Part shown: positions 1 to 10,330 of the stretch, piece by piece
Position numbering within the stretch: position 1 is the first letter of the stretch
How the letters are laid out: each line of letters starts with the position of its first letter
DNA from: Bacteroidota bacterium
Lineage (GTDB): Bacteria > Bacteroidota > Bacteroidia > Chitinophagales > LD1
Reading direction: 5' to 3'
NCBI GenBank assembly: GCA_016715625.1
Contig: JADJZU010000008.1
Coordinates: forward strand, 1 to 64,000
Length of the DNA: 64,000 nucleotides
Notes under the pieces: model-generated
What the model was told of the DNA's origin: nothing
The model's database searches: none
Seen by the model: only the letters and a program-made list of their open reading frames with translations
Made by a program: the position numbers and the translations under genes

Positions 1-3000
1 CCATCGTAGGTAATGGCCAGTTGAATATTGGCGGTCAGGTTTTGCTCAAAGGCGAGGGTCCACACCAGGTTGTTGCCATTGCGCAGGCCTTCGAGCATGG
101 CAAATTCGAGCTGGGCGTTCACATAGCCTTTATCGTTGTAGACAATAGAGGCATAGGCCACCGTGGCATCCACCGATGTTTTACCCAGCCGGTTGTAGCG
201 GGCGTTCAGTGTTGCCTTGTGAATCTGCGCTTGCTGAATACCGACACTGTCGGTTGGATTCTTCTTAATCGAGAAATCATATCGTGTGCTGAGGCGCAGG
301 GTGGTTTTAAACTGGTAGCTTAAATCAGCAAAGGCATCATTAAAGGTATAGCGATACTGTAATGTTTTAAAGAAATCGGACTCGTTGGCTTTTAGTCCGT
401 TGGTGTAGGAGGTTTGAATGTTGAGGGTTTTCACAATGTTCCACCGGGCCGTGATGCCCTGCGATTGCAGTATTCTGTTTTCGAAACCGGTGGTGAGCAG
501 GGTGCGGTTTTTGACATAATTGAAATCTATCTGCGCACCGTATTTGGGGTCGAGCCGGTTGAAGTAGAGCGAGTTTCGGCTGTTGAAGGTGGTGGACACT
601 AATTGTTGGGTTTCGCTGTTGAGCGGGAATGGGATTGAAATAGTTGCCAATCTTCTTATTCCGGTCGGCATAGGTTTCTTAATAATCTGAACACTGGCAA
701 GGATGTTAAACATACTCAGCACTTTCCTGATTCCTTTCTTTGATTTCACACCGCAGCCGGATTTATTTGCAGCACCTGATTGAGCTGCGTGGTGTTGACG
801 GCTACAAACTCGGGCGTAACCACAAACACGCGGATATAGGAGGCGGAGTCAATCAAACTGCCGCGCAGCTGAAACTCGTTAATGTCTTTCACACCGTTTT
901 CGTTCAGGTCGCCCAGCCAGATATATTCGCCCTGGTTGGTGAGCGAGCGCTGAAAGTTGAGCTGTGTTTTTTGCTCGCGGCCGCTGCCTATTTCGTAGAG
1001 CGTGGTGGAGCGGATGGCTCCTTTGAGGAGCGAGAAGTTGTAATCTACCCGGCCCAGATAAAAGTTTTCGGGCTGCCGGCTGTTCAGCGAGTCGTTGTCT
1101 TTGGCATGGCGGTAGGTGAGGTTAAAATTCAGGGTTTGGTTCTTGAGCGAGTTGATTTGCCCGTTGAAGTTGACAGTTTGTGCACTGAAAAAAGGCGATT
1201 GGAACGAACGGCTGCCGGGCCTGTGTTCGTAGCGCATCACGTATTCAATGTTGAACTTGTTGGTGGCGGTATCGGGCGTGGTGGCATACACCTTATAGTT
1301 TTGCCACACAAAACTGTTTCGGGTGAGCGAATCTCCGGCCAGGTCTTTTATACTGTTTATTTCATGGTCATACAGGGCCCCTATTTTCCATCCCTTGGTT
1401 TTCGGGCTGCTGTAGTAGAAGTCGGCCTTGGGGCGGATGTAGTTGGTTTGCAGGGTGGGGGAGGTGGAGTGCAGGTAAGAGTTTTGAAAGCTGAGGTTGA
1501 AACCGTTTTTGGAAAAAACACCATTCAGTCCGTTTTCGAATCCGCGGTAATTGCCCGGCTGCACAAAGGTTTTGAACCGATAGAGGATGTTTCCGAGCCC
1601 CACCCATTGGTAATTTAAATTGGCTATAGCCAGGTGTTCGTCCCATCGTTTTTGGGCATTGGCCAGATTCCAGTCTCTGGCAAACTCTATGTTTCGGTAG
1701 CGTTCGATGGTGTTGAACCGGTTTTGCAAAAACTCGTAATTCAAATCCAGGGTCAGTTGTTGCCGGTGTCGGTGGGCCGAATCGTTTTTTGTTACAAAAT
1801 TGCCCTTGTAACCTGCGCGGGCGGCAAAGCCGATGTTGTCTTCCTGGTTTTGTTTCGAAAACATGTTTAAATCCAGATTGCTCATGGCGGCCTCGGCCAT
1901 AATGGTATTGTTTTTATCGGGGCGCAGTTCGCCCCCGAGGGTATACATCTGCTGATATTTGGGAGTTACCAGCAGAATCACGGGTTCGTAGCTGCCCGCG
2001 GGGGTAGCCACCAGATTAACGGAATCAATGGTGGGCAAAATCCATTGATACACTCGACCATTGGCCGTGGAGGTAGCCGGTATGTAGTTTCCCTTGCCCT
2101 CGCCCACAAACGAAAATGTGACGGCATATTTGGCTTTTGCCGGGTCGGTGGAATAAACAAAGATGCCCGGGAACGTGAAGGGGAAAACGGAGGTGTCTTT
2201 CATTTCATAGAGCACCCGGTTGGGGTCGAAGCCCACGCTGTCCCAGCCTCTGTAAAAGGCATTCTGCAGGCTATCGCCAATGGTAGTGAGGAATGTTTTT
2301 TTATCCTGATTTAAGTCTTGCTGCACATTCTGCCCTTTGCTGTCCTGCTCGCTGTAGATATTGAAATGCACATCGGCCACTTTGCTCTCAAACTCGGTAT
2401 TTAAAAAGGCTGCGGTGCGCAGGTAGTTTCGTTCGCTGTATTCAAATTCTACCAGCACCCGAAGGTCTTTGGTAATGATTCTGCGGGGCATAAAGGTGAT
2501 TTCGCCCAGGTTGTAATCTATCACATAATCGCGGTCGGCACCGCGTTCCATTTTTACGCCATTGATGAATACTTCTTCGGTATTGGCCAACACCACCAGA
2601 AAGGTTTCGCCATTGCTGCCAATCAGTTTATAAGGCCCTTGATTGCCTTCCGATACCGTTAAGGTATTTCTCGAAAACTTACCTCTCGAAATTCCGCCTG
2701 CAGCCCCCACTTTAAAGGTGCCGGCCTTTTTTATATCAAAGGCTCCGGTGTAATTGGCTCCCTGATATTTTTTGGAGAAGCGCATAAAGTAGTCTCGCGC
2801 AGGATTGAATAAATCAAAATCGCCCACAATCACCTTTTGCCGGTCTTTGCGTATCTGAATAAAAATTTTGTCGAACTCCTGAATCTGCTGGGTATTGCCT
2901 TCGGGTTGTATGGGGATATTGTTGTCGGTAATGGCAGCCGATACTTCCACATCGTTGCCCAGCATACCACTCAGTTGCAGGTTAAACAAGGAGTTGAGCA

Positions 3001-3499
3001 CCACATCCTGATTGGTGCCAAAGCCTACGCTCCGCGAAAAACTACCGTTGTAGTCCAGCCCTCCAAAGTCGATGAAAAATCCGCGCTCATCTACCGGCTT
3101 ATACACGAAAGGTTTGGCCAACTGATTCATGGAGTTTTGCCGGTAGGCTTCAAAGCTCTTGTTGTAAAACTCGCCACCCAGCGCAAACGGGTATACTCTA
3201 TAAAACACCTTAAGCGAATCAACGGGTGGTTTTTGTTTCCAGATCAGCAGCGATTGAAAAGCATAAAATTGAAAGTTGCTGGAGTCAATGAGGGTTCCGT
3301 CTGCCTTTTTGAGAGCGAGTGTGCCGGGCACTATACTCAGGCTATCCAGTTTCAGCGTGTCTTTCTGGACGGCAATGGTTTGATAGCGAATGTTGGATTG
3401 CGCCTGCCCCGTTTGGGTTAACAAGGCGAATACCATAACGGCCGTTAGGTTCAGTATCAGCGAGTGTAAGGGAAAACAGGAGGGCAACAGCACTTTCAT
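1..3499 (-). CDS. Large secreted/outer-membrane protein, cut by window edge, one frameshift
   Basis: I do not recognise a named family. The ATG at 3499 gives a clear signal peptide (MKVLLPSCFPLHS, then a hydrophobic core ending TGQAQ). A TTG three codons upstream is less likely. The remainder is rich in alternating aromatic/polar beta-strands with repeated N, Y and F. It contains a motif EVFINGVKMERGADRDYVID followed by LGEITFMPRR near residues 310-345, of the 'cell-surface beta-barrel' type common in Bacteroidota. The reading frame closes at 746 after QINPAAV. One frame over, an open sequence without stops (GVKSKKGIRKVLSMFNILAS and onward) continues to base 1. A single missing G in the run near 762-768 would join them, giving more than 1,160 aa without reaching the C-terminus. 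An outer-membrane location is inferred from the signal peptide and strand pattern. Confidence 0.7.
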
Positions 3500-3544
3500 T
3501 CCGCACAAAGAAAACGTATTTACAATGGTATATTTTACAGGAAC

Positions 3545-3577
3545 AAAAAACCCTGCAGAATTTTTGTTCCTGCAGGG
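3545..3577 (-). terminator. Rho-independent terminator of ftsA
   Basis: The stem CCCTGCAG (3551-3558) pairs with CTGCAGGG (3570-3577). Read on the minus strand, it is followed by six T (3545-3550). It lies directly after the ftsA stop, so transcription ends here and does not run on into an ftsZ gene. Confidence 0.8.
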
Positions 3578-3601
3578 TCAGTTGGTAAAGGGAGAGGCAC
3601 T

Positions 3602-5030
3602 TTATTCAAAGTCGCCATTCACATCTTTGTCTTCAAACCAGTTCTGGAAGGTTTTGGTCATGCTGCTCAGGAAACCTTTTCTTTCGGGTTTAGAAGGAGC
3701 TACATACTCGGGCTGCGGTTCGGGAATGAACTCAGCCACCACAGGGCCGGCTTCTGTTACTTCCGCAGGTTCTATCTCTGAATTTAAGGCTTGCTCCGGC
3801 TCTGCCACTGCAAACAACTCCGGATAAAAATCTTTGCGCTGCTCTTCTTTCATATCATCATAAGCTTTGTATCCTTCCAGCACTAAACCAAGACCGGTGC
3901 TGAACATCGGATGCTTCATTTCTTCTTTGTTGTCGCGGCTTAAATAAGCGGTGGGGAATCCAATTCGGGCCGATAAACCACCGGTGGTGTATTCCACCAG
4001 TTGTTTCAAGTGCTTGAGCTGCGAGCCCCCTCCGGTGATTACAATACCGGCATTTAAAGAATTGGCAAAGCCGCTGCTTTTTATCTCAAAGTATACCTGC
4101 GCAAAAATTTCTTCCATGCGGGCGTTCACAATATGGGCCAGCGTGCGCATCGAAATTTCTTTTCTGTCGCGGCCGCCTATGCCCGGTATAGAGATAATTT
4201 CATTTTCATGCATTTCGTTTGGGCAAAGCACTTCCGAAATTGGTTTTCAGTTTCTCGGCCTGGGGTTTCAGCAGTTTGCACCCCTCCATAATGTCTTCGG
4301 TAATGATGTTTCCGGCAAATGGAATCACGGCAGTGTGGCGTATAATCTTGTTTTTGAAGATGGCTACATCGGTAGTGCCACCACCAATATCCACCAACAC
4401 AACCCCGGCTTCCAGTTCATCCGGCAGCAACACGGCAGTAGAAGATGCCAAAGGCTCCAGAAATAAACCGGCCATTTTCAAGCCCGCTTTCTCCACGCAT
4501 TTTTTAATGTTTTGTGCAGCGGTTACCTTACCGGTAATCACATGAAAATTGGCTTCCAACCGGCTGCCGCACATGCCCACCGGGTTGAGTATTCCGCTTT
4601 GATTGTCTACGGTAAACTCCTGTGGCAATACACTAATGATTCTTTCGCCCGGCTCCACCGCAATGCGATTCATGTTGTTGACCATCTGCACGATGTCCTC
4701 GCGTTCAATTTCCTCATCCGGGTTGGCAAGCGTATAAATGTCGCGTCCTTGCTTGCTCGAGATGTGCTGGCCGGCAATACCTACATACACGCTCGTAAAA
4801 TCGTGTCCGCTTTTCCGTTTGGCTTCCGCCACAGCTTCAACAATAGCTTCGGTAGTCAATTTAATATTGGCTACTTCGCCACGCATGACGCCATGCGATG
4901 GGGTTTTGCCAACCCCCAGAATGGTCAATTTGCCGTATTGGTCGCGCTTGGCAACAATACAGGCAATTTTGGTGGTGCCAATATCAAGTCCTACGATAAT
5001 GGGGTTTTGAAGAGTGTGCGGTACGGCCAT
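3602..5030 (-). CDS. ftsA: Cell division protein FtsA (one-base frameshift)
   Basis: FtsA is the actin-like ATPase that tethers FtsZ filaments to the inner membrane and recruits the divisome. The N-terminal part reads IIVGLDIGTTKIACIVAKRD (phosphate 1 motif, residues about 11-30). The insert domain and the phosphate 2 motif VVLVDIGGGTTDVAIF (about 207-222) follow. This frame ends at ALPKRNA near 4206. The next frame continues with NEMHENEIISIPGIGGR, the adenosine motif AGIVITGGGSQL and a C-terminal tail ending FQNWFEDKD, probably the membrane-targeting helix. One extra base in CCC or AAA near 4222-4228 explains the break. The joined length of about 475 aa is normal for Bacteroidota. ftsQ lies 30 bp upstream. 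FtsA is central to division, so a true disruption is unlikely. Confidence 0.93.
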
Positions 5031-5060
5031 AGTGTAAAGGTTTATTGTATAGTTTGATAA

Positions 5061-5873
5061 TTAGTTTGATGAAACAGAATCTGTTGTTACCGTGGTTTCT
5101 CTTTTTTCGCAAACCACTTGATTGGAATATTTTAAGTTGATGGTCCGATATTTATCCCAGCCCAGTTTGTTTAACCCTTCTTTATAGAACACTTTTAACT
5201 TACTCAGCTTGTCACTTATCTGGTTATCCACTCTGCCCAGTTTAATGGTGTGCAGACTGCCTTTGGGCAGCAAGTCCATCTTTTCGTTTGCCAGCACGTC
5301 TATTTGATCTATGTAGGAGTTCAGAAAATCATCCTTCCGAATTTCGTTGATCAATGAAAATAAATGCGCCTGCACTACTGAATCACGATGAACAAGACCG
5401 GTTTCTACGTTTCCAACTGCTACCGCTAAATGCGGGGTAAAGGTAGGGTGCAGGGGCAGCCTTTCGCAATCCTCGCTGATATAGTATCCCACACCATCAT
5501 TGTTTAGTACACGTAGGATTGGACGTTTTTGTTGAATAGATACATGAACGGACTGACTGCCGTCTACAAAAATCTCAGCATTGCTTACATAGGGATTCTT
5601 CTCTATCTCATTTTCCAGGGTCTTGAAATCAATAGCCGTGATTTTTCTGCCAATGATAGATTCCCCACTCAGATAGTTGATTCTATCTTCAATTTCCTTT
5701 TCGTTTATAAACGAAAGGCCGGTTTCAAAATCGATTTGTACAACAATGGATTTGCAATGAAGCTCCTGTTGGGCCTGAATAGCCGAGGTGAGCGTAATCA
5801 CAAACAGCGTGAGGCAGCCAGCCACCGATGCTATAACAAGAATTTTTTTGGTAATACGCCAGAACTTCTTCAT
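5061..5873 (-). CDS. ftsQ: Cell division protein FtsQ
   Basis: A bitopic divisome protein that links cytoplasmic and periplasmic division proteins. The 270-aa product has a short basic N-terminus (MKKFWRITKK), one membrane segment (about residues 11-31) and a POTRA-like segment that includes the run NEKEIEDRINYLSGESIIGR, the phrase TLENEIEKNPYVSNAEIFVD and VHVSIQQKRPILRV. A beta domain follows. The phrase KNPYVSNAEI is characteristic of FtsQ/POTRA domains. The ftsA start is 30 bp downstream, so the two probably share a transcript. MurC normally precedes ftsQ, but here the upstream neighbour is an unrelated esterase gene. Confidence 0.88.
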   Translation of the reverse strand: MKKFWRITKKILVIASVAGCLTLFVITLTSAIQAQQELHCKSIVVQIDFETGLSFINEKEIEDRINYLSGESIIGRKITAIDFKTLENEIEKNPYVSNAEIFVDGSQSVHVSIQQKRPILRVLNNDGVGYYISEDCERLPLHPTFTPHLAVAVGNVETGLVHRDSVVQAHLFSLINEIRKDDFLNSYIDQIDVLANEKMDLLPKGSLHTIKLGRVDNQISDKLSKLKVFYKEGLNKLGWDKYRTINLKYSNQVVCEKRETTVTTDSVSSN

Positions 5874-5987
5874 GCAAATGTTGATAGACCGAAGGTGAGG
5901 TAATCTCCCCTTAATCTAAGCTGCATTTGCTGACAGAAATTGTGGAATCGTGAAATAGTGAATAGATAAATAGGCAAGTATAAGGTG

Positions 5988-7898
5988 CTAGCGTTGCACA
6001 TTAAACCGCACCGAACTTATCGCCTCCCTTTGTCTATTATTGAGTGTGGCTACGTATGTTCCATTCGCTAAACCCGTAAAGTCTACCTCCGCATAATCAT
6101 GGAATGAGAACGATTTCATCAACGCCCCTGTAATACTGTATATGTGAATGAAATGAGAGCCGGGTAGGTTCGTTTTAGCTTTTATACTGTTGGGGAGTAT
6201 CGTGAAATAATCCTCCGTAGTATTTTGGTTTATAGCGGACGGAGTGAAGTTAATCTGGGTGTAAAAGGTATCGGCACAGTTAAGTTGGTTTCTTACAATA
6301 AGCATAACCTCATAGACTCCCGCTTGATTGTATACATGCAACACATTGGGGGAATCTGTTTGAATAGACTGTCCATCTCCCCAAAACCATTGATACGAGG
6401 TGGTGTTGGTAGATTGTGCGTTGAATATTCCATTCAAATTGTTTAGGGTAACATTAAACAAAGCCACCGGACAAGAATCTACACTGATAGTTTGAGAGAA
6501 GCTATCGGTACACACCCCATTGTCGGCTATCAGGGTGATGGTGTAAGTGCCACCACCGGTATAGTTTTTTACCGGAGTAAAGTCGTTGGAGGTGGTCATG
6601 TCCCCAAAATTCCATAATACATTTTGGGTATGGGTTGTTTGATTAATAAATAAAACCTGCAGCTCATTGACCTGATACAGGAAGTTGCTATTCACAGCAG
6701 GAACAACCTGCGTAGTCGTGTTTTTCAATTCTCCGGAAGTGCCGTTAATCGTCTGTTCCATCACCGAAACGCTGACCTGACCGCTATCTGCCCACACTAT
6801 TGTTATACTATTTCCTGTATTGGAAATGATAGTGCCGTTACCTGTAAATTGCCAGCAATAACGGCTTCCGGCTGTGTAATTTACTGAATAGGTAACGGGG
6901 TCTCCGGTGCAGCTGTTACTCGCCCCCGATATGTTGGATGTATTGGGTTGCAGTAGCGGGTATAAAAACTCTTTGGAGTAATATAAGATGGTGTCGCGTA
7001 GCGCAAGGTCGGTCAACTCCGGTTCGTGTCCATATCCTTCCAGTGTGTGCAATTCGTTTGTAATGCCTAACTGTGTTAACTTTTCGTGGATTGGTTTACT
7101 ACCGTAAAGGGAGGGGAAAACCGGATAGGAAAACGGGTAACCATATTCATATCGCACCGCGTTATCCTGGTCTCCGTGAAAAGAAACCACAGGCACGCGC
7201 TCATCAGGGTCTATCATTCCGGTGTCTACCAAAGCTCCCCATTGGTTGATGATGGCAAATGGAGCAAGGTATTTATAACTGAAATCCGCATTTCCGCAGG
7301 TATCCACAGCGCCTAAATTTTCTCCATCCAATACCGGAATGGGGGTAGAGAATGCTGCTGCTTCGCTGTATTCCATGTACGTGGAATGAAATCCGGCAAT
7401 GCAGCCCGCACTGCTACCCATCAAAATAAACTTACTGGTATCCAAACGGTATTGGTTGGCTCTTTGTGCCAGGTAGCGCACAGCAGCCCGTTGGTCCTGC
7501 ACCGATCGGTACACCGCCCGCTCCGGGCTGCCCGGTAATGTGACGTTAAATCCTAATCTATAACTGAAGGAAACGAACACATAGCCAAGCGAGGTGTAAT
7601 ATTTAGCGTAATAGGGGATAGGAGGTTGTTCTTTCAAGCCAATTAAAAAGGCACCACCATACATATATATTATGACAGGCCTTTTACTGATGGTATCGCC
7701 TGAGGGCTCGTAAATGTCGAGTAGTAAGTCTTGATTATCTACAATTCCATACGGGTCAGCGGTGGCAAATCTCAAATCTTTGGTAACGGTGGTATCTGTA
7801 AAAATGGGCTCTTTGTATCGTAGCGATTGACAAGGATTCTGGGCCTGTAAGCCGCTTGTCATTACAATGCCCAATAGCAGTGCGATGGTATATTTCAT
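5988..7898 (-). CDS. Secreted carboxylesterase-type hydrolase with PKD modules and T9SS sorting domain
   Basis: The start at 7898 is chosen because it gives the signal peptide MKYTIALLLGIVMTSGLQAQ; the open frame extends 34 codons further upstream without a signal-like sequence. Residues about 30-320 are an alpha/beta-hydrolase of the acetylesterase/carboxylesterase type. The oxyanion motif YGG is at about 80-82, the nucleophile Ser163 sits in GSSAG, the candidate acid Asp lies in FHGDQD (243-245), and the candidate His291 lies in GYGHEPE. Two PKD-like modules follow (VLWNFGDMTTSNDFTPVKNY; YQWFWGDGQSIQTD), then a T9SS type A-like domain (FTILPNS ... GTYVATLNN). A secreted or surface esterase is inferred; the substrate is unknown. 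It is transcribed divergently from the neighbouring secreted-protein pair. Confidence 0.85.
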   Translation of the reverse strand: MKYTIALLLGIVMTSGLQAQNPCQSLRYKEPIFTDTTVTKDLRFATADPYGIVDNQDLLLDIYEPSGDTISKRPVIIYMYGGAFLIGLKEQPPIPYYAKYYTSLGYVFVSFSYRLGFNVTLPGSPERAVYRSVQDQRAAVRYLAQRANQYRLDTSKFILMGSSAGCIAGFHSTYMEYSEAAAFSTPIPVLDGENLGAVDTCGNADFSYKYLAPFAIINQWGALVDTGMIDPDERVPVVSFHGDQDNAVRYEYGYPFSYPVFPSLYGSKPIHEKLTQLGITNELHTLEGYGHEPELTDLALRDTILYYSKEFLYPLLQPNTSNISGASNSCTGDPVTYSVNYTAGSRYCWQFTGNGTIISNTGNSITIVWADSGQVSVSVMEQTINGTSGELKNTTTQVVPAVNSNFLYQVNELQVLFINQTTHTQNVLWNFGDMTTSNDFTPVKNYTGGGTYTITLIADNGVCTDSFSQTISVDSCPVALFNVTLNNLNGIFNAQSTNTTSYQWFWGDGQSIQTDSPNVLHVYNQAGVYEVMLIVRNQLNCADTFYTQINFTPSAINQNTTEDYFTILPNSIKAKTNLPGSHFIHIYSITGALMKSFSFHDYAEVDFTGLANGTYVATLNNRQREAISSVRFNVQR

Positions 7899-8013
7899 AA
7901 TATCGGATGAATTCATCATAACATTAATGAATATTTCTGATTGCTGTATATAAAAAACAATTGTTTGTGCTTGTTTCCTAAGTTGTATATTCACAGCCAA
8001 ACAATAAATAAAA

Positions 8014-8811
8014 ATGAAGAAAATTTACACTCTTTTAGCGTCCATCGTTTTGTTCGCAAACACTTCTTTTGGGCAGTGCGTAATTGATAATTCTAACACC
8101 GCCTTTTCTCCCCGCCCCGATAGTATTCCATGCGTGGAGCGTGGTGTCGCTTATGATCAGGTGATTCAGATAAAAGTGCCTACCAGCATAGATTTGGCTG
8201 ATTTTGGTTCGCCCATTCCTTTTGTTTTAACTGTGGATTCATTAGTAATTACAAACGTATCGGGATTCCCAACAGGGCTTACCTATGCGCAAAACCCGGC
8301 CAACGGGATTATGTATGGTGGCGATAATGGTTGCGGACAAGTGCAGGGTACTACTAATGACCCGGTAGGCAACTATCCGCTCGATTTTACTGGATTTATT
8401 TCGTTGCACGGTTTCCCTTTTCCTCCATACTTTGATGGAGATACCACCATTGATATCGCTACTTTGCAAACTATGTCGACCATGTTCAATTTGTCTATTG
8501 ATGTAATTGAGCAAGGAGACCCATGCAGAGCATCGGGCGTTAAGGATTTTAGCGCTGAGCTAAATAGTGCTATATCGGTGTATCCGAACCCCACTTCGGG
8601 TTTGGTGCTTGTATCGCTCAACGCAGCCAGAAGATTGACCGGGTCTATTCAGGTAATAGATGTTAATGGTAAATTGATGCAGGAGCAGGCAATCGATGTG
8701 AACGGCCAGGCAGACTTTTCGTTGAGTTTGGAGAGATTACCGGCCGGTTTATACACTATCTTATTGCGCACAAACGAAGGTTTTGCCACAAAAATTATTT
8801 CAAAAGAATAA
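8014..8811 (+). CDS. Secreted T9SS-sorted protein, first of a tandem paralogous pair
   Basis: I do not recognise the function. The 265-aa product has a signal peptide (MKKIYTLLASIVLFANTSFG), a central domain of about 150 aa and a T9SS type A domain starting ISVYPNPTSG and ending AGLYTILLRTNEGFATKII. The central domain has conserved Cys pairs (IPCVERGVAYDQ; GGDNGCGQVQGTT; QGDPCRASG) and the phrases SIDLADFG and FDGDT. The next gene, 47 bp downstream, encodes the same architecture with the same Cys positions, so this is a tandem duplication. The two probably share a transcript ending at the hairpin at 9689. Export through T9SS is inferred from the C-terminal domain. Confidence 0.85.
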   Translation: MKKIYTLLASIVLFANTSFGQCVIDNSNTAFSPRPDSIPCVERGVAYDQVIQIKVPTSIDLADFGSPIPFVLTVDSLVITNVSGFPTGLTYAQNPANGIMYGGDNGCGQVQGTTNDPVGNYPLDFTGFISLHGFPFPPYFDGDTTIDIATLQTMSTMFNLSIDVIEQGDPCRASGVKDFSAELNSAISVYPNPTSGLVLVSLNAARRLTGSIQVIDVNGKLMQEQAIDVNGQADFSLSLERLPAGLYTILLRTNEGFATKIISKE

Positions 8812-8858
8812 CGGCTTCTTTTTATTTTCACGCTTAAACAAAAAACAATCAACAGACA

Positions 8859-9665
8859 ATGAAAAAAATTCTATTCAGCCTTCTTGCATTGGCAGGAGTA
8901 TCTAATGTTTCTTTTGGTCAGGCATGTACCATCGACCAGCAAAACACCACTTTTTTCGTACCGGCACCGGGCAATGTTCCTTGTGCAAAACAAAGCACAC
9001 CGTATGATGAGGTTTTGCAGTTTCACATTCCGGCATCTGTAGATTTGGCTGATTACGGAGTTCCTATTTCTTATGTGTTAAACGTAGATTCTATTCAGTT
9101 AGATAGCATCACCGGTCTGCCTAGTGGATTGACATGGACCTCCAACGCTGCCGGTCCGGTGTTTTATGGTGGCGAAAATGGTTGTGGAAGAACTCAGGGA
9201 ACTACCACTGCAGCTACCGGAAATTACCCTATCGTATTTCACGGCACTTGTTGGGTGAGTGGTAACGCATTCCCGGGTTTCTTTGATGGCGACACCTCTT
9301 TCACTCTTCAGCAGTTGATTGCAGCTACACACAGTAACGAAACATTCTCTATTGACGTAGTAGCACAAGGTGCATCTTGCACTCCTTCCGGAATCAATAA
9401 CTACAACAAAAACCTGAACGCTGAATTATCTGTGTTTCCTAACCCCAGCAACGGAAGTTTTGAATTGAAATTGAGTACGGCTGTAAGAGCAAATGGCGAA
9501 ATTGCAGTGTTGGATATGACCGGCAAAAAAGTGTTTACCCGTCCGGTTGACGCTTTAGGCATCTATACTACCAATATTGATTTGACTAACATGCCAAAAG
9601 GAATCTACACTTTGCAAGTAAGAACTGCGGAAGGGGTAGCTTCTAAATCCATCTCTATCGAGTAA
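8859..9665 (+). CDS. Secreted T9SS-sorted protein, second of the tandem pair
   Basis: The 268-aa product is collinear with its upstream neighbour. It has a signal peptide (MKKILFSLLALAGVSNVSFGQ), the shared central motifs VPCAKQSTPYDEV, SVDLADYGVP, GGENGCGRTQGTT, FFDGDTSF and QGASCTPSG, and a C-terminal sorting domain LSVFPNPSNG ... KGIYTLQVRTAEGVASKSI. The two proteins differ at many positions in every domain, so the duplication is not recent. The function of the roughly 150-aa central domain is unknown. Confidence 0.85.
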   Translation: MKKILFSLLALAGVSNVSFGQACTIDQQNTTFFVPAPGNVPCAKQSTPYDEVLQFHIPASVDLADYGVPISYVLNVDSIQLDSITGLPSGLTWTSNAAGPVFYGGENGCGRTQGTTTAATGNYPIVFHGTCWVSGNAFPGFFDGDTSFTLQQLIAATHSNETFSIDVVAQGASCTPSGINNYNKNLNAELSVFPNPSNGSFELKLSTAVRANGEIAVLDMTGKKVFTRPVDALGIYTTNIDLTNMPKGIYTLQVRTAEGVASKSISIE

Positions 9666-9688
9666 TTTTCAATCTTGCTCATTATACC

Positions 9689-9717
9689 AAAAAAGCCCTG
9701 CTACGCAGGGCTTTTTT
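9689..9717. terminator. Bidirectional terminator between convergent genes
   Basis: The perfect inverted repeat AAAAAAGCCCTGC (9689-9701) and GCAGGGCTTTTTT (9705-9717) surrounds a TAC loop. It can terminate both the secreted-protein pair and the WbqC-like gene. The stop codon of the minus-strand gene (9701-9703) lies inside this hairpin. Confidence 0.88.
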
Positions 9718-10309
9718 GTTGTGAAAGATAATTGACGGCAAGTGGCCCCTCATGAAATAGAAGGTCCAGAATACTCAGATTGGGAATAAAGCCGTGTCGG
9801 CTTTCAAATGATTGATAATAGCGAGAAAGAAAGAAGGGTTTTAAGTTTCTACAGTCGGTGATTCCATTCCCCGGTTCATTTTCAAAGCTTTCTGTAAAGG
9901 TGATAGGTGTTTCTATTTTTAAAATGGTATTGAGTTGTTGAAGTAATTGCAGGTTGAAGTCAAATAAAGACTCCCATTCTTTCAGATAATATTCCTGCAG
10001 TTGGGGTGCGTAATAGTCGAAGAAGGGTGCTTTTCCGTAGGCAGAAACAATGCTGTTCCAATGAACGTGCTGCCAATTACTACCGTTAAATACATTGGTT
10101 TCGGTATATAATCTATGGTGATCTCTTCCTCCGGATACCGGTATGCTCAAAGTAAGACGGCCATTAGCGCCATAGATATCACACCTGTTGCGAAAGGAAC
10201 TTTTTACGAAATTTTCATGCTTTTCTAATATAACATTCTCGAACCGGATGAAATGACAATACCATTCTATGTTGGGCAGGTAATGCAAGCAAAAAATAGC
10301 AGAATTCAT
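9701..10309 (-). CDS. WbqC-like family protein
   Basis: The 202-aa product resembles the WbqC family, which occurs in polysaccharide clusters and has no firmly established reaction. Seen features are the N-terminal HYLPNIEWYCHF, the central SIPVSGGRDHHRLYTET, and the conserved stretch WQHVHWNSIVSAYGKAPFFD followed by YYAPQLQEYY (about residues 78-107). Its start lies 21 bp downstream of the thioredoxin-fold gene, so the two probably share a transcript. Its stop codon is embedded in the terminator hairpin. It stands apart from any visible O-antigen cluster, so its substrate cannot be read from context. Confidence 0.7.
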   Translation of the reverse strand: MNSAIFCLHYLPNIEWYCHFIRFENVILEKHENFVKSSFRNRCDIYGANGRLTLSIPVSGGRDHHRLYTETNVFNGSNWQHVHWNSIVSAYGKAPFFDYYAPQLQEYYLKEWESLFDFNLQLLQQLNTILKIETPITFTESFENEPGNGITDCRNLKPFFLSRYYQSFESRHGFIPNLSILDLLFHEGPLAVNYLSQQKSPA

Positions 10310-10330
10310 GTTTGAAAAGAGCGATTAAAC

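Noticed and set aside
740..1618. Long plus-strand open frame opposite the large surface-protein gene
   Set aside because: It is antisense to a strongly coding frame, has no family motifs, and its composition mirrors the real gene.
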